From JBJFCE01 sp964437825 (lineage in GTDB: Bacteria; Bacillota; Clostridia; Lachnospirales; Lachnospiraceae): a DNA stretch of 44,652 nucleotides. The DNA lies in NCBI GenBank assembly GCA_964437825.1, contig CAYTIH010000017.1, positions 1 through 44,652 of the forward strand. Direction: 5' to 3'. How positions within the stretch are numbered: the first letter of the stretch is position 1; the number at the start of each line of letters is the position of its first letter. Below, piece after piece: positions 26,171-35,977 of the stretch. Position numbers and translations under genes: made by a program. The notes beneath the pieces are model-generated. The model searched no databases and was not told where the DNA came from. It worked only from the letters and a program-made list of their open reading frames with translations.

Positions 26171-27052
26171 CTACTGCGTAAGCTGAAGGGCGCGGGCCGT
26201 AATAATGGTACCCAGCACCTGATACCCTGCCGTGTTGGGATGAATGTCGTCCGAAAAATACGCCTCCCTTGTTTCCTGATCTGCCGCAGACATAATTCCC
26301 TGCGCCGGAAGATCGATGACATAAAAATCATATTTTTTCGCCAGCTTTGCTTCCACGCTCCGGAACACTTCTATGGAAGTATAATGCTCCGTGTCGGGCA
26401 GCCGGTCCGTATCCAGAGGCAGCACGATAAAAACATCCGCATTCTGATAATTATTTTTGATATACTGAAACATTTGATCTGTATCATATACGAATGTCCG
26501 GGGTTCTTCCCTGCTGCCGATCGGACAGTTCTCACCGTACATCCAGTCATTGATTCCTCCCATGACAAAAACCGCGTCCGCTTCCCCGCACTCCGCAATC
26601 CGGCTGCACATCGGATACGTACCGCCGCTCCAGATGGTAGAGCCTCCCATACCGGCATTTTCCACATCCACATCCAGGAAAGCGGACATGACTAATGGCC
26701 ACGGATTCTCCCATGGCTCCTGTGTCCCGCTTTGTACTCCTTGCGTAATGCTGTCCCCTATGCAAAGTATTTTCTGCCAGCGGCCATCATAACTGAAATC
26801 ACCGGACAAATATTCGGCGGATTCCCGAAATGCCTGATCAGTCGCATCTTTATAGGATACTGCTTCCGGTTCTTCCCTCTCCTGCTCAAGCTGCAGTTCC
26901 TTCAGCTGCTCATAGGACATGAGAATATGAGAATACAAGTCCTGCCATCCTGAGGATTCCTCGGCAAAAGACCTTCCGCTAAGGGCAAGCATACCCGTAC
27001 CTGCTATCATAAGTGCCGCCATGACTCTGGCCCTGATGCTTTTTTTATTCAT
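26171..27052 (-). CDS. Secreted SGNH/GDSL esterase
   Basis: A 293-residue protein with a signal peptide (residues 1-30, ending about SGRSFAEE). The catalytic blocks are ILCIGDSITQGVQSG (Ser), NAGMGGSTIWSG (Gly), MGGINDWMYG (Asn) and DDIHPNTAGYQ (Asp, His), so it looks active. It belongs to the SGNH hydrolases, which act as deacylases of sugars, glycans or lipids; the substrate is unknown. The ATG lies inside the last codons of mfd (8-bp overlap). No strong ribosome site precedes it, so translation is probably coupled to mfd. Confidence 0.87.
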   Translation of the reverse strand: MNKKSIRARVMAALMIAGTGMLALSGRSFAEESSGWQDLYSHILMSYEQLKELQLEQEREEPEAVSYKDATDQAFRESAEYLSGDFSYDGRWQKILCIGDSITQGVQSGTQEPWENPWPLVMSAFLDVDVENAGMGGSTIWSGGTYPMCSRIAECGEADAVFVMGGINDWMYGENCPIGSREEPRTFVYDTDQMFQYIKNNYQNADVFIVLPLDTDRLPDTEHYTSIEVFRSVEAKLAKKYDFYVIDLPAQGIMSAADQETREAYFSDDIHPNTAGYQVLGTIITARALQLTQ

Positions 27053-30000
27053 ACAACATTTTTAACCTCATAAAAAGTGTCTCCGTTTGCTCCATCAAAA
27101 GTGCCTCATCTTTTTCAACAAGGCCGTTCTTTTTATATTTCAAAACAAACGCAGGCGTTCCCTTTGTTTCAAATTCTAATGCACCCTTGTAGGACGCGAT
27201 CAATTCCGGAATCTTCTGAACATGAACAGGCGCCTTTGGCAGTACACTTATACGAATCAGTCCCACCTTTCCCTTGACTTCGGTACAATACAGATTGTGG
27301 GCCGTCACACGGATCAGTGAAATCCGTAAAAGATTATCAACCGATTTGGGAACCGCGCCGAATCGATCCTGAAGCTCCTCCTTCATATCCTCCGCCTGCT
27401 CCTGTGTTTCAACTCCGGCAATTCTCTTATAAATATCAAGCTTCTGCACTTCATTTACAATATAGAAGGGCGGTATAAAAGCATCCACATCCAAATCCAC
27501 CGCTGTCACAAAATCCGATTTCGTCTCTATCCCCTTCAGCTTTTTCACTGCCTCATTCAGCATCTTACAGTACAGGTCATAACCCACCGCTTCCATATGG
27601 CCATGCTGCTCCGCACCCAGCAGATTCCCGGCTCCTCTGATCTCAAGATCCCGCATGGCAATTTTAAATCCGCTTCCCAGATCTGTAAACTCACGAATTG
27701 CCTGCAGACGCTTTTCCGCAACCTCCTTTAACATTTTATCACGCTTATACATCAAAAATGCATAGGCCGTCCGATTTGATCTTCCCACACGACCGCGCAG
27801 CTGATACAGCTGGGAAAGCCCCATCGTATCTGCATCATGAATAATCATGGTATTGACATTCGGAATATCCAATCCGGTCTCGATGATTGTGGTAGAAACC
27901 AGTACGTCAATATCCCCGTTAATAAAATCAAACATGATTCTTTCCAGTTCCGTTTCCTTCATCTGTCCGTGTGCAAAAGCTACATTCGCTTCCGGAACCA
28001 AAGCTTTGATTCTATCCGTAATGTCCGCTATATGATTCACGCGATTATAAACATAGTAAACCTGACCGTTCCGGGACAGCTCACGTACAATCGCCTCCCT
28101 TACCATCTCCTCATTGTAATCCATCACATAGGTCTGGATGGGCATACGTTCCCCCGGTGCTTCCTCCAGTATGCTCATATCCCGAATACCGATCAGGCTC
28201 ATATGAAGCGTTCTCGGTATGGGCGTTGCAGTCAGCGTCAATACATCCACATTATTTTTGAGCTTCTTGATCTTCTCTTTATGCGTAACACCGAAACGCT
28301 GCTCTTCATCAATAATCAGCAGTCCCAGATCCTTAAATGCAATATCGTTCGACAATACTCTGTGGGTACCTATGACAATATCCACCATACCGCTTTTCAT
28401 ATCTGCTACAGTCTTTTTCTGCTCTGCGGCGGAACGAAACCTTGATAACAGATCAATCCGAATCGGAAATTCCTTCATACGCTGGACAAAGGTGTTATAA
28501 TGCTGCTGCGCCAAAATCGTAGTAGGCACCAGATATACCACCTGTTTATTCTCCTGCACGGCCTTGAAGGCAGCACGGATCGCAATCTCCGTCTTTCCGT
28601 ATCCCACATCACCGCAGATCAGGCGGTCCATAATCTTCGTACTTTCCATATCGGCCTTGGCTGCCGCAATCGCATCCATCTGATCTCTGGTTTCTTCATA
28701 AGGAAACATTTCTTCAAATTCCTTCTGCCAGACCGTATCCGGACCATAGACATAACCTTCCTTCTGCTGTCTTGCGGCATACAGCTCGACCAGATCCTTG
28801 GCAACCAGTGCCACGGCGCCCCTGACCTTTGATTTGGTTTTCTCCCATTCACCCGAACCGAGCTTATTCAGCCTTGGCTTCTTTGCGGCATCCGCAGAGG
28901 CATATTTCTGAATGACATCAAGACCTGTCGCCAGAATATACAAGATACCTCCGCCTCCGTATTCAATTTTCATATAGTCCTTGACAACCTTATCCACTTC
29001 AATTTTCTCGATGCCGCGGTAAATGCCCAGCCCGTGATTTTCATGAACGACGTAGTCTCCGACCTTCAGATCCGAGAAATTCTGGATTTTTTGTCCCTCA
29101 AAGGTTTTCTTGTATCGTTTTCTTGTTTTATGCGTGGTGAAAATATCCGTTTCGGACAGCACCACAAACTGCAGCTCCGGATATTCAAATCCCTTGCGCA
29201 CGGTTCCGCAGACACTGGCAATTTCTCCGCTTTTCAGTTCCTTATCATCATCCTCGGTATACCAGGCATTCAATTCCCTGTCCCGCAAGTCCTCCGAAAG
29301 GCGCTTTGCCCTCGTTCTTGAGGAGGACAGCAGCACAATCCGATATCCCTTTTTCTGATAACGCATGAGATCATTTACCAATGCTTCGAAGCTGTTATTA
29401 TACGACGCAACGCTTCTCACCGTAAGGGAAAATTTATGCTTCCATTTCATCGGCACGTTTTTGAAATCCATCATCGAGAGGGACAGTACGCCATAGTTAT
29501 CCAGCTTTGCAAAAATCTCCTCTACACTCATCAAAAGGTCCATCTGTCCCGGCAGCAGATAGCCTTTCTCTGCACGATGCATCATGCTTTCTCGAAACTC
29601 TAATTCAACCGCATCCGCATGCTCCTTAATTCTGGCCGGCTCATCAAGTACCAGAAGCAGCTTCTCTTTGGGGAGTATCTGCAATAACCCTGATGCTTCC
29701 GGATAAAAATAACGGATATAGCTTTCCAGATTCAGATACCCGCTTATCTGAGCGGACAGAAATTCCTCCACCTGCTCCTGTATTTCCCGGATTGTCGTAT
29801 GGATTCTGTGCGCTTCCTCCGTCTGAAAATTTTCCCGGAATTTTTGCTCCGTCTTTGCCGCATCCTGCAACATCCCGGAAAGTCCCTGCTTCATCCGCTG
29901 TTCGTCTATAATCATCTCCGTAGCCGGATAAATGCATAGCGAATCCAGCGTTTCAATGGAACGCTGACTCAAAATATCAAAGCTCCGTAAGGATTCCACC

Positions 30001-30587
30001 TCATCCCCCCATAATTCGATTCGGTAGGGATTCTCCTGCGTCAGATCAAAGATATCCACGATTCCTCCCCGGATAGAAAACTGACCCGGTGCTTCTACCT
30101 GAAAGTTATTCTCGTATCCCATCTCTATCAGCTTTTTTGACAGAGTCTCTTCTTTGAGCGGATGCTCTTTATCAATTGCAATAATACTGCTCCGAAATAC
30201 CTCAGGCGGAACCTGCGGCGCCATCAAGCTGTCAAATGTAGTAATAATTGTTACCTGACCGCCCTCCAGTACCTTCCGAATACATTTGATCCGCTCCTTC
30301 ACAAGCTCATTGCCATGAACATCCGCCTGATAGAAAATCAAATCCTTTGCCGGATAGTAGACCACATTTCTGTCGTAAAACTGGCTGTCCTCATAGAGTT
30401 CCTTTGCTCTTAAATCACTGTAAGTAGCAATGATCTTCACAGGAAAGCCATCGCCAAGTCCGTACAATATATGTAATTTCTGGGAATCCACACACCCTGA
30501 CAGTGCCACATTTTCCCTCTTATCCAAAGCCTTTTTAATCTGTTCATATTCACCCATTTCTTTAATGGGTGCCGTTATCATATTCAT
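27045..30587 (-). CDS. mfd: Transcription-repair coupling factor Mfd
   Basis: About 1,180 residues. It binds RNA polymerase stalled at DNA lesions, removes it by ATP-driven translocation, and recruits UvrA. In order: UvrB-like N-terminal region (FSIRGGIVDIFD near 175), an RNAP-interacting domain with VHENHGLGIYRGIEKIEV near 530, helicase motif I ICGDVGYGKTE near 665, motif II LLIIDEEQRFG near 765, motif III LTATPIPRTLHMSL, the TRG motif region around LRGRVGRSNR, and a C-terminal UvrA-binding domain (VDAFIPPFYI on). I chose the ATG at 30587 for its GAGGCGGA site; an ATG at 30611 is also in frame and has poor spacing. It lies about 80 bp downstream of pth, a common Clostridia order. Confidence 0.97.
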   Translation of the reverse strand: MNMITAPIKEMGEYEQIKKALDKRENVALSGCVDSQKLHILYGLGDGFPVKIIATYSDLRAKELYEDSQFYDRNVVYYPAKDLIFYQADVHGNELVKERIKCIRKVLEGGQVTIITTFDSLMAPQVPPEVFRSSIIAIDKEHPLKEETLSKKLIEMGYENNFQVEAPGQFSIRGGIVDIFDLTQENPYRIELWGDEVESLRSFDILSQRSIETLDSLCIYPATEMIIDEQRMKQGLSGMLQDAAKTEQKFRENFQTEEAHRIHTTIREIQEQVEEFLSAQISGYLNLESYIRYFYPEASGLLQILPKEKLLLVLDEPARIKEHADAVELEFRESMMHRAEKGYLLPGQMDLLMSVEEIFAKLDNYGVLSLSMMDFKNVPMKWKHKFSLTVRSVASYNNSFEALVNDLMRYQKKGYRIVLLSSSRTRAKRLSEDLRDRELNAWYTEDDDKELKSGEIASVCGTVRKGFEYPELQFVVLSETDIFTTHKTRKRYKKTFEGQKIQNFSDLKVGDYVVHENHGLGIYRGIEKIEVDKVVKDYMKIEYGGGGILYILATGLDVIQKYASADAAKKPRLNKLGSGEWEKTKSKVRGAVALVAKDLVELYAARQQKEGYVYGPDTVWQKEFEEMFPYEETRDQMDAIAAAKADMESTKIMDRLICGDVGYGKTEIAIRAAFKAVQENKQVVYLVPTTILAQQHYNTFVQRMKEFPIRIDLLSRFRSAAEQKKTVADMKSGMVDIVIGTHRVLSNDIAFKDLGLLIIDEEQRFGVTHKEKIKKLKNNVDVLTLTATPIPRTLHMSLIGIRDMSILEEAPGERMPIQTYVMDYNEEMVREAIVRELSRNGQVYYVYNRVNHIADITDRIKALVPEANVAFAHGQMKETELERIMFDFINGDIDVLVSTTIIETGLDIPNVNTMIIHDADTMGLSQLYQLRGRVGRSNRTAYAFLMYKRDKMLKEVAEKRLQAIREFTDLGSGFKIAMRDLEIRGAGNLLGAEQHGHMEAVGYDLYCKMLNEAVKKLKGIETKSDFVTAVDLDVDAFIPPFYIVNEVQKLDIYKRIAGVETQEQAEDMKEELQDRFGAVPKSVDNLLRISLIRVTAHNLYCTEVKGKVGLIRISVLPKAPVHVQKIPELIASYKGALEFETKGTPAFVLKYKKNGLVEKDEALLMEQTETLFMRLKMLYE

Positions 30588-30627
30588 ATCCGCCTCATAC
30601 TGCGACTGCATTTGAAATCATCCGTCA

Positions 30628-30655
30628 TTCGGGTTTTGCGCAGTATAAACCCGAA
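30628..30655 (-). other. Hairpin between pth and mfd
   Basis: A 9-bp stem (TTCGGGTTT with AAACCCGAA) with a 10-nt loop sits in the 80-bp gap. There is no U-run after it, so attenuation or mRNA stability is more likely than full termination. Confidence 0.4.
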
Positions 30656-30670
30656 ACCGGAAATCCGATC

Positions 30671-31234
30671 TTATCCGTTATACAAATTCATGGCCTGATC
30701 GGGTCCCTCATTCATCATCGTCTTAAGCGCATCCACGGCACGCAGAACGCTTTCCTCCATAACCCGATTATCTTCCGCAGAAAAATGTCCCAGTACATAA
30801 TCCGCCAGATCATATCCCTTGGGTTTATCTCCTACTCCCATCTTGATCCTCTGAAAGGTATCATGTCCCAGACGCCCGATAATACTTTTGATTCCGTTAT
30901 GGCCTCCGGCGCTTCCCTTCTTCCTGATTCGCAGCTTACCCACATCCAGACTGATGTCGTCAAAAATGACAATGAGTTCCTGTTCTGCATCCGCCTTATA
31001 ATAGTCAACCACTTCTCTAACGCTCTCTCCGCTTAAATTCATAAAGGTTTGAGGCTTTACCAGCACAACCTTATTTCCTTCGATCATACCCTTTCCGATC
31101 AGCGCTTTATGCTTCTTCTCCGTAATGCCGATCCCATACCGGTCTGCAATGGCATCCACAACCCGAAACCCCACATTATGGCGGGTATTCTCATACTCCC
31201 TTCCCGGATTTCCAAGCCCTACTATGATATACAT
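30671..31234 (-). CDS. pth: Peptidyl-tRNA hydrolase
   Basis: A 187-residue enzyme that frees tRNA from prematurely released peptidyl-tRNA. All Pth landmarks are present: YIIVGLGNPGREYENTRHNVGF (Asn and catalytic His in the NTRHNVG block), VLVKPQTFMNLSGESV, IFDDISLDVGKLRIRKKGSAGGHNG and GVGDKPKGYDLADYVLG. Length and motif spacing are normal. It lies upstream of mfd in the same direction, and a terminator separates it from spoVG. Confidence 0.96.
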   Translation of the reverse strand: MYIIVGLGNPGREYENTRHNVGFRVVDAIADRYGIGITEKKHKALIGKGMIEGNKVVLVKPQTFMNLSGESVREVVDYYKADAEQELIVIFDDISLDVGKLRIRKKGSAGGHNGIKSIIGRLGHDTFQRIKMGVGDKPKGYDLADYVLGHFSAEDNRVMEESVLRAVDALKTMMNEGPDQAMNLYNG

Positions 31235-31326
31235 CTCTCTAAACCTCTCTTTTTTCTATCTAACGGATCCGGCGTACATCCATCCCTTATCTTTTCCGAT
31301 CTATGCTCTCTTAACCATACCAAAAA

Positions 31327-31350
31327 CGGGGATGTTAATCAACATCCCCG
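31327..31350 (-). terminator. Intrinsic terminator after spoVG
   Basis: A perfect 10-bp stem (CGGGGATGTT with AACATCCCCG) with a GATT loop, followed on the minus strand by five U. It lies about 100 bp past the spoVG stop and insulates pth. Confidence 0.92.
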
Positions 31351-31447
31351 CTCTGAAAAGCACTCTTTTGATTCCTGTTTCGTCCACGGTGCCCTGGTAA
31401 CAATCAATCCATGAATTGATACACACCGCATCGTTTTCCTGCTCCCT

Positions 31448-31723
31448 TTACACATCTTCATCAGGAACGAGCAGCGCCCGTTCATAGTGCTCCAGAATCA
31501 TTTTCTGAATCTGCTCCCTGGTATCGGAGTTAATCGGATGTGCAATATCCCGATATTCTCCATCTGCCGCTTTCTTACTTGGCATGGCAATGAACATTCC
31601 CTTTTCGCCTTCAATCACCTTAATATCATGAACAACGAACTCGTTATCAAATGTAATGGAGACGATGGCCTTCATTTTGCCTTCCTTTGTAATTTTGCGA
31701 ACACGGACATCTGTAATGTTCAT
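31448..31723 (-). CDS. spoVG: Septation/sporulation regulator SpoVG
   Basis: 91 residues from the ATG at 31723, chosen for its AAGGGGGA site; an earlier in-frame ATG at 31768 lacks one. The sequence MNITDVRVRKITKEGKMKAI, then DIKVIEGEKGMFIAMPS and YRDIAHPINSDTREQI, is a standard SpoVG, a small DNA/RNA-binding protein involved in sporulation septation and global regulation. It follows glgD by 82 bp. In Bacillus spoVG is sigma-H-dependent; no clear sigma-H site is seen here. Confidence 0.96.
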   Translation of the reverse strand: MNITDVRVRKITKEGKMKAIVSITFDNEFVVHDIKVIEGEKGMFIAMPSKKAADGEYRDIAHPINSDTREQIQKMILEHYERALLVPDEDV

Positions 31724-31804
31724 CTGAAATTCCCCCTTATCAGCATAACTCTTAGCATATACATGCAAATATCTGCGATCCCTTATTCCCTTGTATCCCG
31801 CCTT

Positions 31805-32923
31805 CTATATCACATATCGCTCACTCTTCTCAACAACAATCTGAATGCCATTCTCACCCTTATAATAGGAGTTGGAACGAATCGTGTCATGACTTTCCAC
31901 GATACAGTTCTCAATATGAGTATTATCTCCGATATAAACATCATTCAGAATAATAGAGTTCTTGATATAGCAGTTATTTCCGATGAATACCTTCTTGAAT
32001 ACAACGGAATCTTCCACGGTTCCGTTAATAATCGTTCCTGCAGCAATCAGGCTGTTCTTTACGCTGACACCCACATTGTACTTTGCAGGCGGCAGATCAT
32101 CCACTTTGGAATAAATATCCGGATATTCCTTAAAGAAATAATTACGTATCTGCGGATTCAGGAAATCCATATTCGTTCCGAAATAGTCCTCAACACTGGC
32201 GATATTTCTCCAATAATCCTTGATCTTATAGCCGTAAATACGTTTTAAATTCTTGTAACGGATCAGAATATCCTTAACAAAATCCACTCTGTCCTCCATC
32301 GCGGATTTTTCGATCAACTCGATCAACTGACGTCTTCTGATCACATAAATTCCGCAGGATATGGTATTGGATTTTGCCACAATGGGCTTTTCCTCAAATT
32401 CCTCGATCCTGCTGTCTTCATTCATCTTTACGGTTCCATAACGCTCCACATTGGCATCCGACGGCATATCCTTACATACTACCGTGACATCCGCCTTTTT
32501 CTCGATATGATATTCCAGCAGCTTGTTATAATCCATCTTGTAGACACAGTCTCCGGAAGTAATTACAACATAAGGTTCGTGACTGTTTTTCAGGAAAGAA
32601 AGGTTCTGCCAGATAGCATCCGCGGTACCGCGATACCAATTGCTGTTTTCGGCTGTTACCGTGGGTGTGAATACGGACAATCCTCCCTGCTTTCTGCCGA
32701 AGTCCCACCATTTGGAAGAACTCAGATGCTCATTCAGGCTTCTTGCATTGTACTGGGTAAACACAGCCACCTTCTGAATATGTGAATTACTCATATTACT
32801 GAGTGCAAAATCAATACTGCGATAGCTCCCCGCAATGGGCATTGCGGAAATGGCCCGCTTTTGGGACAGTTCTCTCATTCTGTGGTTATTACCACCTGCT
32901 AATATTATTCCAATCGCTTTCAT
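31805..32923 (-). CDS. glgD: Glucose-1-phosphate adenylyltransferase, GlgD subunit
   Basis: 372 residues from the ATG at 32923, with AGGTGA 4-5 nt upstream (a GTG at 32932 is in frame but overlaps glgC). The nucleotidyltransferase fold starts IGIILAGGNNHRMRELS. The GlgC signature is altered in GlgD as expected: the catalytic GGxGxRL stretch is degenerate (GGNNHRM). The C-terminal left-handed beta-helix has IAAGTIINGTVEDSVVF and NCYIKNSIILNDVYIG. GlgD pairs with GlgC to form the heteromeric, allosterically regulated ADP-glucose pyrophosphorylase of glycogen synthesis. The two genes are adjacent with a 1-bp gap. Confidence 0.94.
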   Translation of the reverse strand: MKAIGIILAGGNNHRMRELSQKRAISAMPIAGSYRSIDFALSNMSNSHIQKVAVFTQYNARSLNEHLSSSKWWDFGRKQGGLSVFTPTVTAENSNWYRGTADAIWQNLSFLKNSHEPYVVITSGDCVYKMDYNKLLEYHIEKKADVTVVCKDMPSDANVERYGTVKMNEDSRIEEFEEKPIVAKSNTISCGIYVIRRRQLIELIEKSAMEDRVDFVKDILIRYKNLKRIYGYKIKDYWRNIASVEDYFGTNMDFLNPQIRNYFFKEYPDIYSKVDDLPPAKYNVGVSVKNSLIAAGTIINGTVEDSVVFKKVFIGNNCYIKNSIILNDVYIGDNTHIENCIVESHDTIRSNSYYKGENGIQIVVEKSERYVI

Positions 32924-32924
32924 A

Positions 32925-34193
32925 TCAATCACCTGCCTTAATTAAAGTCTTACCGCTTGGAAGTGCTCCCTCCGGATAATCCTCTTTTTCTGTAATACCT
33001 GATACTACGGAATTCTTGCCCACACAGACATCATCCGGAATCACGGATTTCTCACCTACAGTTACAAGACCATGGTTATAGATATGCGGCGCCGTATCGT
33101 TCTCAGCTTCTTCCCCCACACCGAGCTTTACACGATTACCAATGACAACATTTTCTGCAATAATTGCCTTATTGACCTCGCAGCCTGCTCCGATTTCCGT
33201 ATCATTCATGATGATGGAATCACGTACAACAGCGCCTTCTCCGACTGTTACTCCACACCCGATCACGGAATTGTAAACCTGCCCATAAATTTCTGAACCT
33301 TCTCCAATCAGACTTCGCGTAATTACACTGTTTCCGGAAATATACTGCGGTGAAATTTTTTCTGTTTTTGTATAAATCTTCCAGTATTCTTCATACAGAT
33401 TAAATTCCGGTACAATATCGATCAGTTCCATATTGGCTTCCCAATAGGAGCTGAGCGTTCCTACATCCTTCCAATAAGAATTGAATTCATAAGCGTACAT
33501 AGGCGCTCCGTTCTCATGCAGATACGGAATAATATGCTTGCCGAAATCAAGCGCCGGCTGATCTGCCTTCGTAATCAACGCTTCTTTTAAGGTCTTCCAA
33601 TTAAATATGTAAATACCCATGGATGCCAGATTACTTCTCGGATTTTCGGGTTTCTCCTCAAAATCCGTAATCTTGCGGTTCTCATCGGTAATTACAATAC
33701 CGAAACGTTTTGCTTCCTCAATCGGTACCGGCATTGCCGCAATGGTAACCTCTGCGCCGTTATTCTTATGGAAATCGAGCATTACTTCATAATCCATCTT
33801 ATAAATATGATCCCCTGACAAAATCAGTACGTATTCCGGATTGTAATTTTCCATGAACTCGATATTCTGGTAAATTGCATTTGCCGTACCCGTATACCAT
33901 TCCGTATTGGCGTTTTTCTCATAAGGAGGTAATACGGTAACACCGCCTATATTACGATCCAGATCCCATGGAATCCCGATACCGATATGTGTGTTAAGCC
34001 GAAGCGGCTGATACTGTGTCAGTACGCCGACGGTATCCACTCCCGAATTGATACAGTTGCTGAGCGGGAAATCAATAATCCTGTATTTTCCGCCAAAAGA
34101 AACTGCCGGTTTTGCAACCTTCGAGGTCAGCACCCCAAGTCTGCTGCCCTGTCCTCCTGCAAGCAGCATGGCTATCATTTCTTTTTTAATCAT
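32925..34193 (-). CDS. glgC: Glucose-1-phosphate adenylyltransferase, catalytic subunit GlgC
   Basis: A 422-residue enzyme that makes ADP-glucose from glucose-1-phosphate and ATP, the committed step of glycogen synthesis. It has the canonical AMLLAGGQGSRLGVLT, the KPAVSFGGKYRIIDF block, NAIYQNIEFMENYNPEYVLILSGDHIYKMDY (catalytic Asp) and a C-terminal beta-helix with IAENVVIGNRVKLGVGEE. GAGGTGATGAC precedes the ATG. It is first in the glgC-glgD operon and is divergent from murC. glgA, glgB and glgP are not in the window. Confidence 0.96.
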   Translation of the reverse strand: MIKKEMIAMLLAGGQGSRLGVLTSKVAKPAVSFGGKYRIIDFPLSNCINSGVDTVGVLTQYQPLRLNTHIGIGIPWDLDRNIGGVTVLPPYEKNANTEWYTGTANAIYQNIEFMENYNPEYVLILSGDHIYKMDYEVMLDFHKNNGAEVTIAAMPVPIEEAKRFGIVITDENRKITDFEEKPENPRSNLASMGIYIFNWKTLKEALITKADQPALDFGKHIIPYLHENGAPMYAYEFNSYWKDVGTLSSYWEANMELIDIVPEFNLYEEYWKIYTKTEKISPQYISGNSVITRSLIGEGSEIYGQVYNSVIGCGVTVGEGAVVRDSIIMNDTEIGAGCEVNKAIIAENVVIGNRVKLGVGEEAENDTAPHIYNHGLVTVGEKSVIPDDVCVGKNSVVSGITEKEDYPEGALPSGKTLIKAGD

Positions 34194-34306
34194 GTCATCA
34201 CCTCATTTTCATTCTAGTAAACAGTTAATAATGAAGCATCCCCCAATGCATCATTAATCTCTGTATCCCGCCTCTACAATCCGCATCGAATTGTTAATTT
34301 ATCTGC

Positions 34307-34335
34307 ATTATAGCACATAAAAGCGGGAAAGTGAA
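34307..34335 (-). promoter_or_regulatory. Promoter for glgC-glgD
   Basis: On the minus strand TTCACT (34330-34335) and TATAAT (34307-34312) are 17 bp apart. The leader is about 107 nt and holds a long imperfect hairpin around GCATTGGGGGATGC (about 34225-34257), upstream of the ribosome site. Confidence 0.75.
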
Positions 34336-34530
34336 TATAATTTACAAAATCCTGCGTAATTTTACCCCAAAATCATGTTTACTTTTAACAATTTTGCTTT
34401 TGTGTATCGTTTTTTTTTGTGCATTTTTACTTTTCTATTTTTTCTTCCCGTAAAAAATCATGATTTCTTTTCACAAATATCCACAAATTTCAATTCCGGC
34501 CTCTTACAGATACCGGTATGGAAATAACTA

Positions 34531-34560
34531 TTTGTGTTTTTATCCTGATGTGAGTATAAT
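34531..34560 (+). promoter_or_regulatory. Promoter for murC
   Basis: TTTGTG (34531-34536) and TATAAT (34555-34560) are 18 bp apart, 37 bp before the chosen murC ATG. This placement argues against the longer frame starting at 34460. Confidence 0.6.
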
Positions 34561-34597
34561 AGAGCAGGTAAACAAATATTCAGCAGGAAGTGCAGTT

Positions 34598-35977
34598 ATG
34601 TATCAGATTGATTTTAACAACCCAATACATGTCCATTTTATCGGAATCGGCGGCATCAGCATGAGCGGTCTTGCAGAGCTGCTGTTGTCAGAGGGCTTTA
34701 CCGTCTCCGGCTCCGATGCAAAACAGACAGCCTTAACAGACGACTTGTCTTCCAAAGGTGCAGATATCCAAATCGGACAGTGCGCCGAACATATCACGGA
34801 TCACATAGATCTTGTTGTCTATACGGCAGCAATTCATTCCGATAATCCCGAGCTTGCAAAAGCCGCTTTACTGGGAATTCCTCTTTTGACCCGTGCGGAG
34901 CTTCTCGGACAGATCATGAAATCCTATGAAACCCCGATTGCCATCAGCGGAACCCACGGAAAAACAACAACTACCTCCATGATCTCGGAAATGCTGCTCA
35001 AATCAAATGCCGATCCGACGTTATCCATCGGCGGAATTCTGAAAGATATCCACGGAAATTTCCGAATCGGTCATTCCGGCTGTTTCGTTACAGAAGCCTG
35101 TGAATACACCAACAGCTTTTTAAGCTTCTTTCCCAAGATCAGCGTCATTTTAAATATCGAAGCCGACCATTTGGACTTTTTTCAGGATCTTGACGACATC
35201 AGAAACAGTTTTCACCGCTTTGCCATGCTGCTCCCAAAGGACGGTACGCTTATCATCAATGCGCAGATTCCGGACTATCAGGAAATTACAAGGGATCTGA
35301 AATGTCATATCATTACCTTCGGTAAGGATGACCGCTGCGACTATTTCCCTACGGACATCTCCTTTGACGACCATGCGCATTGCAGCTATACACTAAACAG
35401 AAAAGAAAACCATCCCCTTCGGGTAAAGCTGAATGTTCCCGGCGAACACAATGTATCTAATTCCATGGCTGCATTCGCCATTGCCGACCTTCTGTCACTC
35501 CCCATGGATACTTGTCTGCAGGCGCTTGCCGAGTTCTCCGGCACGGACCGCAGATTTGAGTATAAGGGTACTCTGAATGGCATTACCATAATAGATGATT
35601 ATGCGCATCATCCCACAGAAATTACTGCAACTTTACAGGCTGCCATAAAATATCCCCACAAAACCACCTGGTGTATTTTTCAGCCGCATACCTACAGCCG
35701 CACCAAGGCGTTTCTGAAGGAGTTCGCAGCCGCGCTGTCCCTGGCCGACAAGGTAATTTTGTCCGACATTTATGCCGCAAGAGAGACCGATACCCTGGGA
35801 ATCAGCTCAGAAACACTCCTCCGGGAAATTGTAAAGCTCGGCGGGGACTGTTACTATTTCCCTTCTTTTGAAGAAATTCAAAACTTTGTTTTGAAAAATT
35901 GCATAAGCGGCGATTTGTTGATAACTATGGGAGCCGGAGACGTGGTTAAAATCGGCGAAAATCTTTTAAAAAAATAA
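34598..35977 (+). CDS. murC: UDP-N-acetylmuramate--L-alanine ligase MurC
   Basis: 459 residues. It adds L-alanine to UDP-MurNAc with ATP in peptidoglycan synthesis. The start at 34598 has AGGAAG upstream and begins directly at the MurC fold; an upstream in-frame ATG at 34460 lies ahead of the promoter. Motifs: HFIGIGGISMSGLAELL (UDP-binding), ISGTHGKTTTTSMISEML (P-loop), TEACEYTNSFLSFFP, NIEADHLDFF, FSGTDRRFEYKG, IDDYAHHPTE and FQPHTYSRTKAF. It stands alone, not in a dcw cluster, with the DnaA-box-rich gap on its 3' side. Confidence 0.96.
   Translation: MYQIDFNNPIHVHFIGIGGISMSGLAELLLSEGFTVSGSDAKQTALTDDLSSKGADIQIGQCAEHITDHIDLVVYTAAIHSDNPELAKAALLGIPLLTRAELLGQIMKSYETPIAISGTHGKTTTTSMISEMLLKSNADPTLSIGGILKDIHGNFRIGHSGCFVTEACEYTNSFLSFFPKISVILNIEADHLDFFQDLDDIRNSFHRFAMLLPKDGTLIINAQIPDYQEITRDLKCHIITFGKDDRCDYFPTDISFDDHAHCSYTLNRKENHPLRVKLNVPGEHNVSNSMAAFAIADLLSLPMDTCLQALAEFSGTDRRFEYKGTLNGITIIDDYAHHPTEITATLQAAIKYPHKTTWCIFQPHTYSRTKAFLKEFAAALSLADKVILSDIYAARETDTLGISSETLLREIVKLGGDCYYFPSFEEIQNFVLKNCISGDLLITMGAGDVVKIGENLLKK

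Noticed and set aside
34460..34597. 46-residue N-terminal extension of MurC
   Set aside because: It begins upstream of the predicted promoter; the start at 34598 has a good ribosome site and matches the family length.
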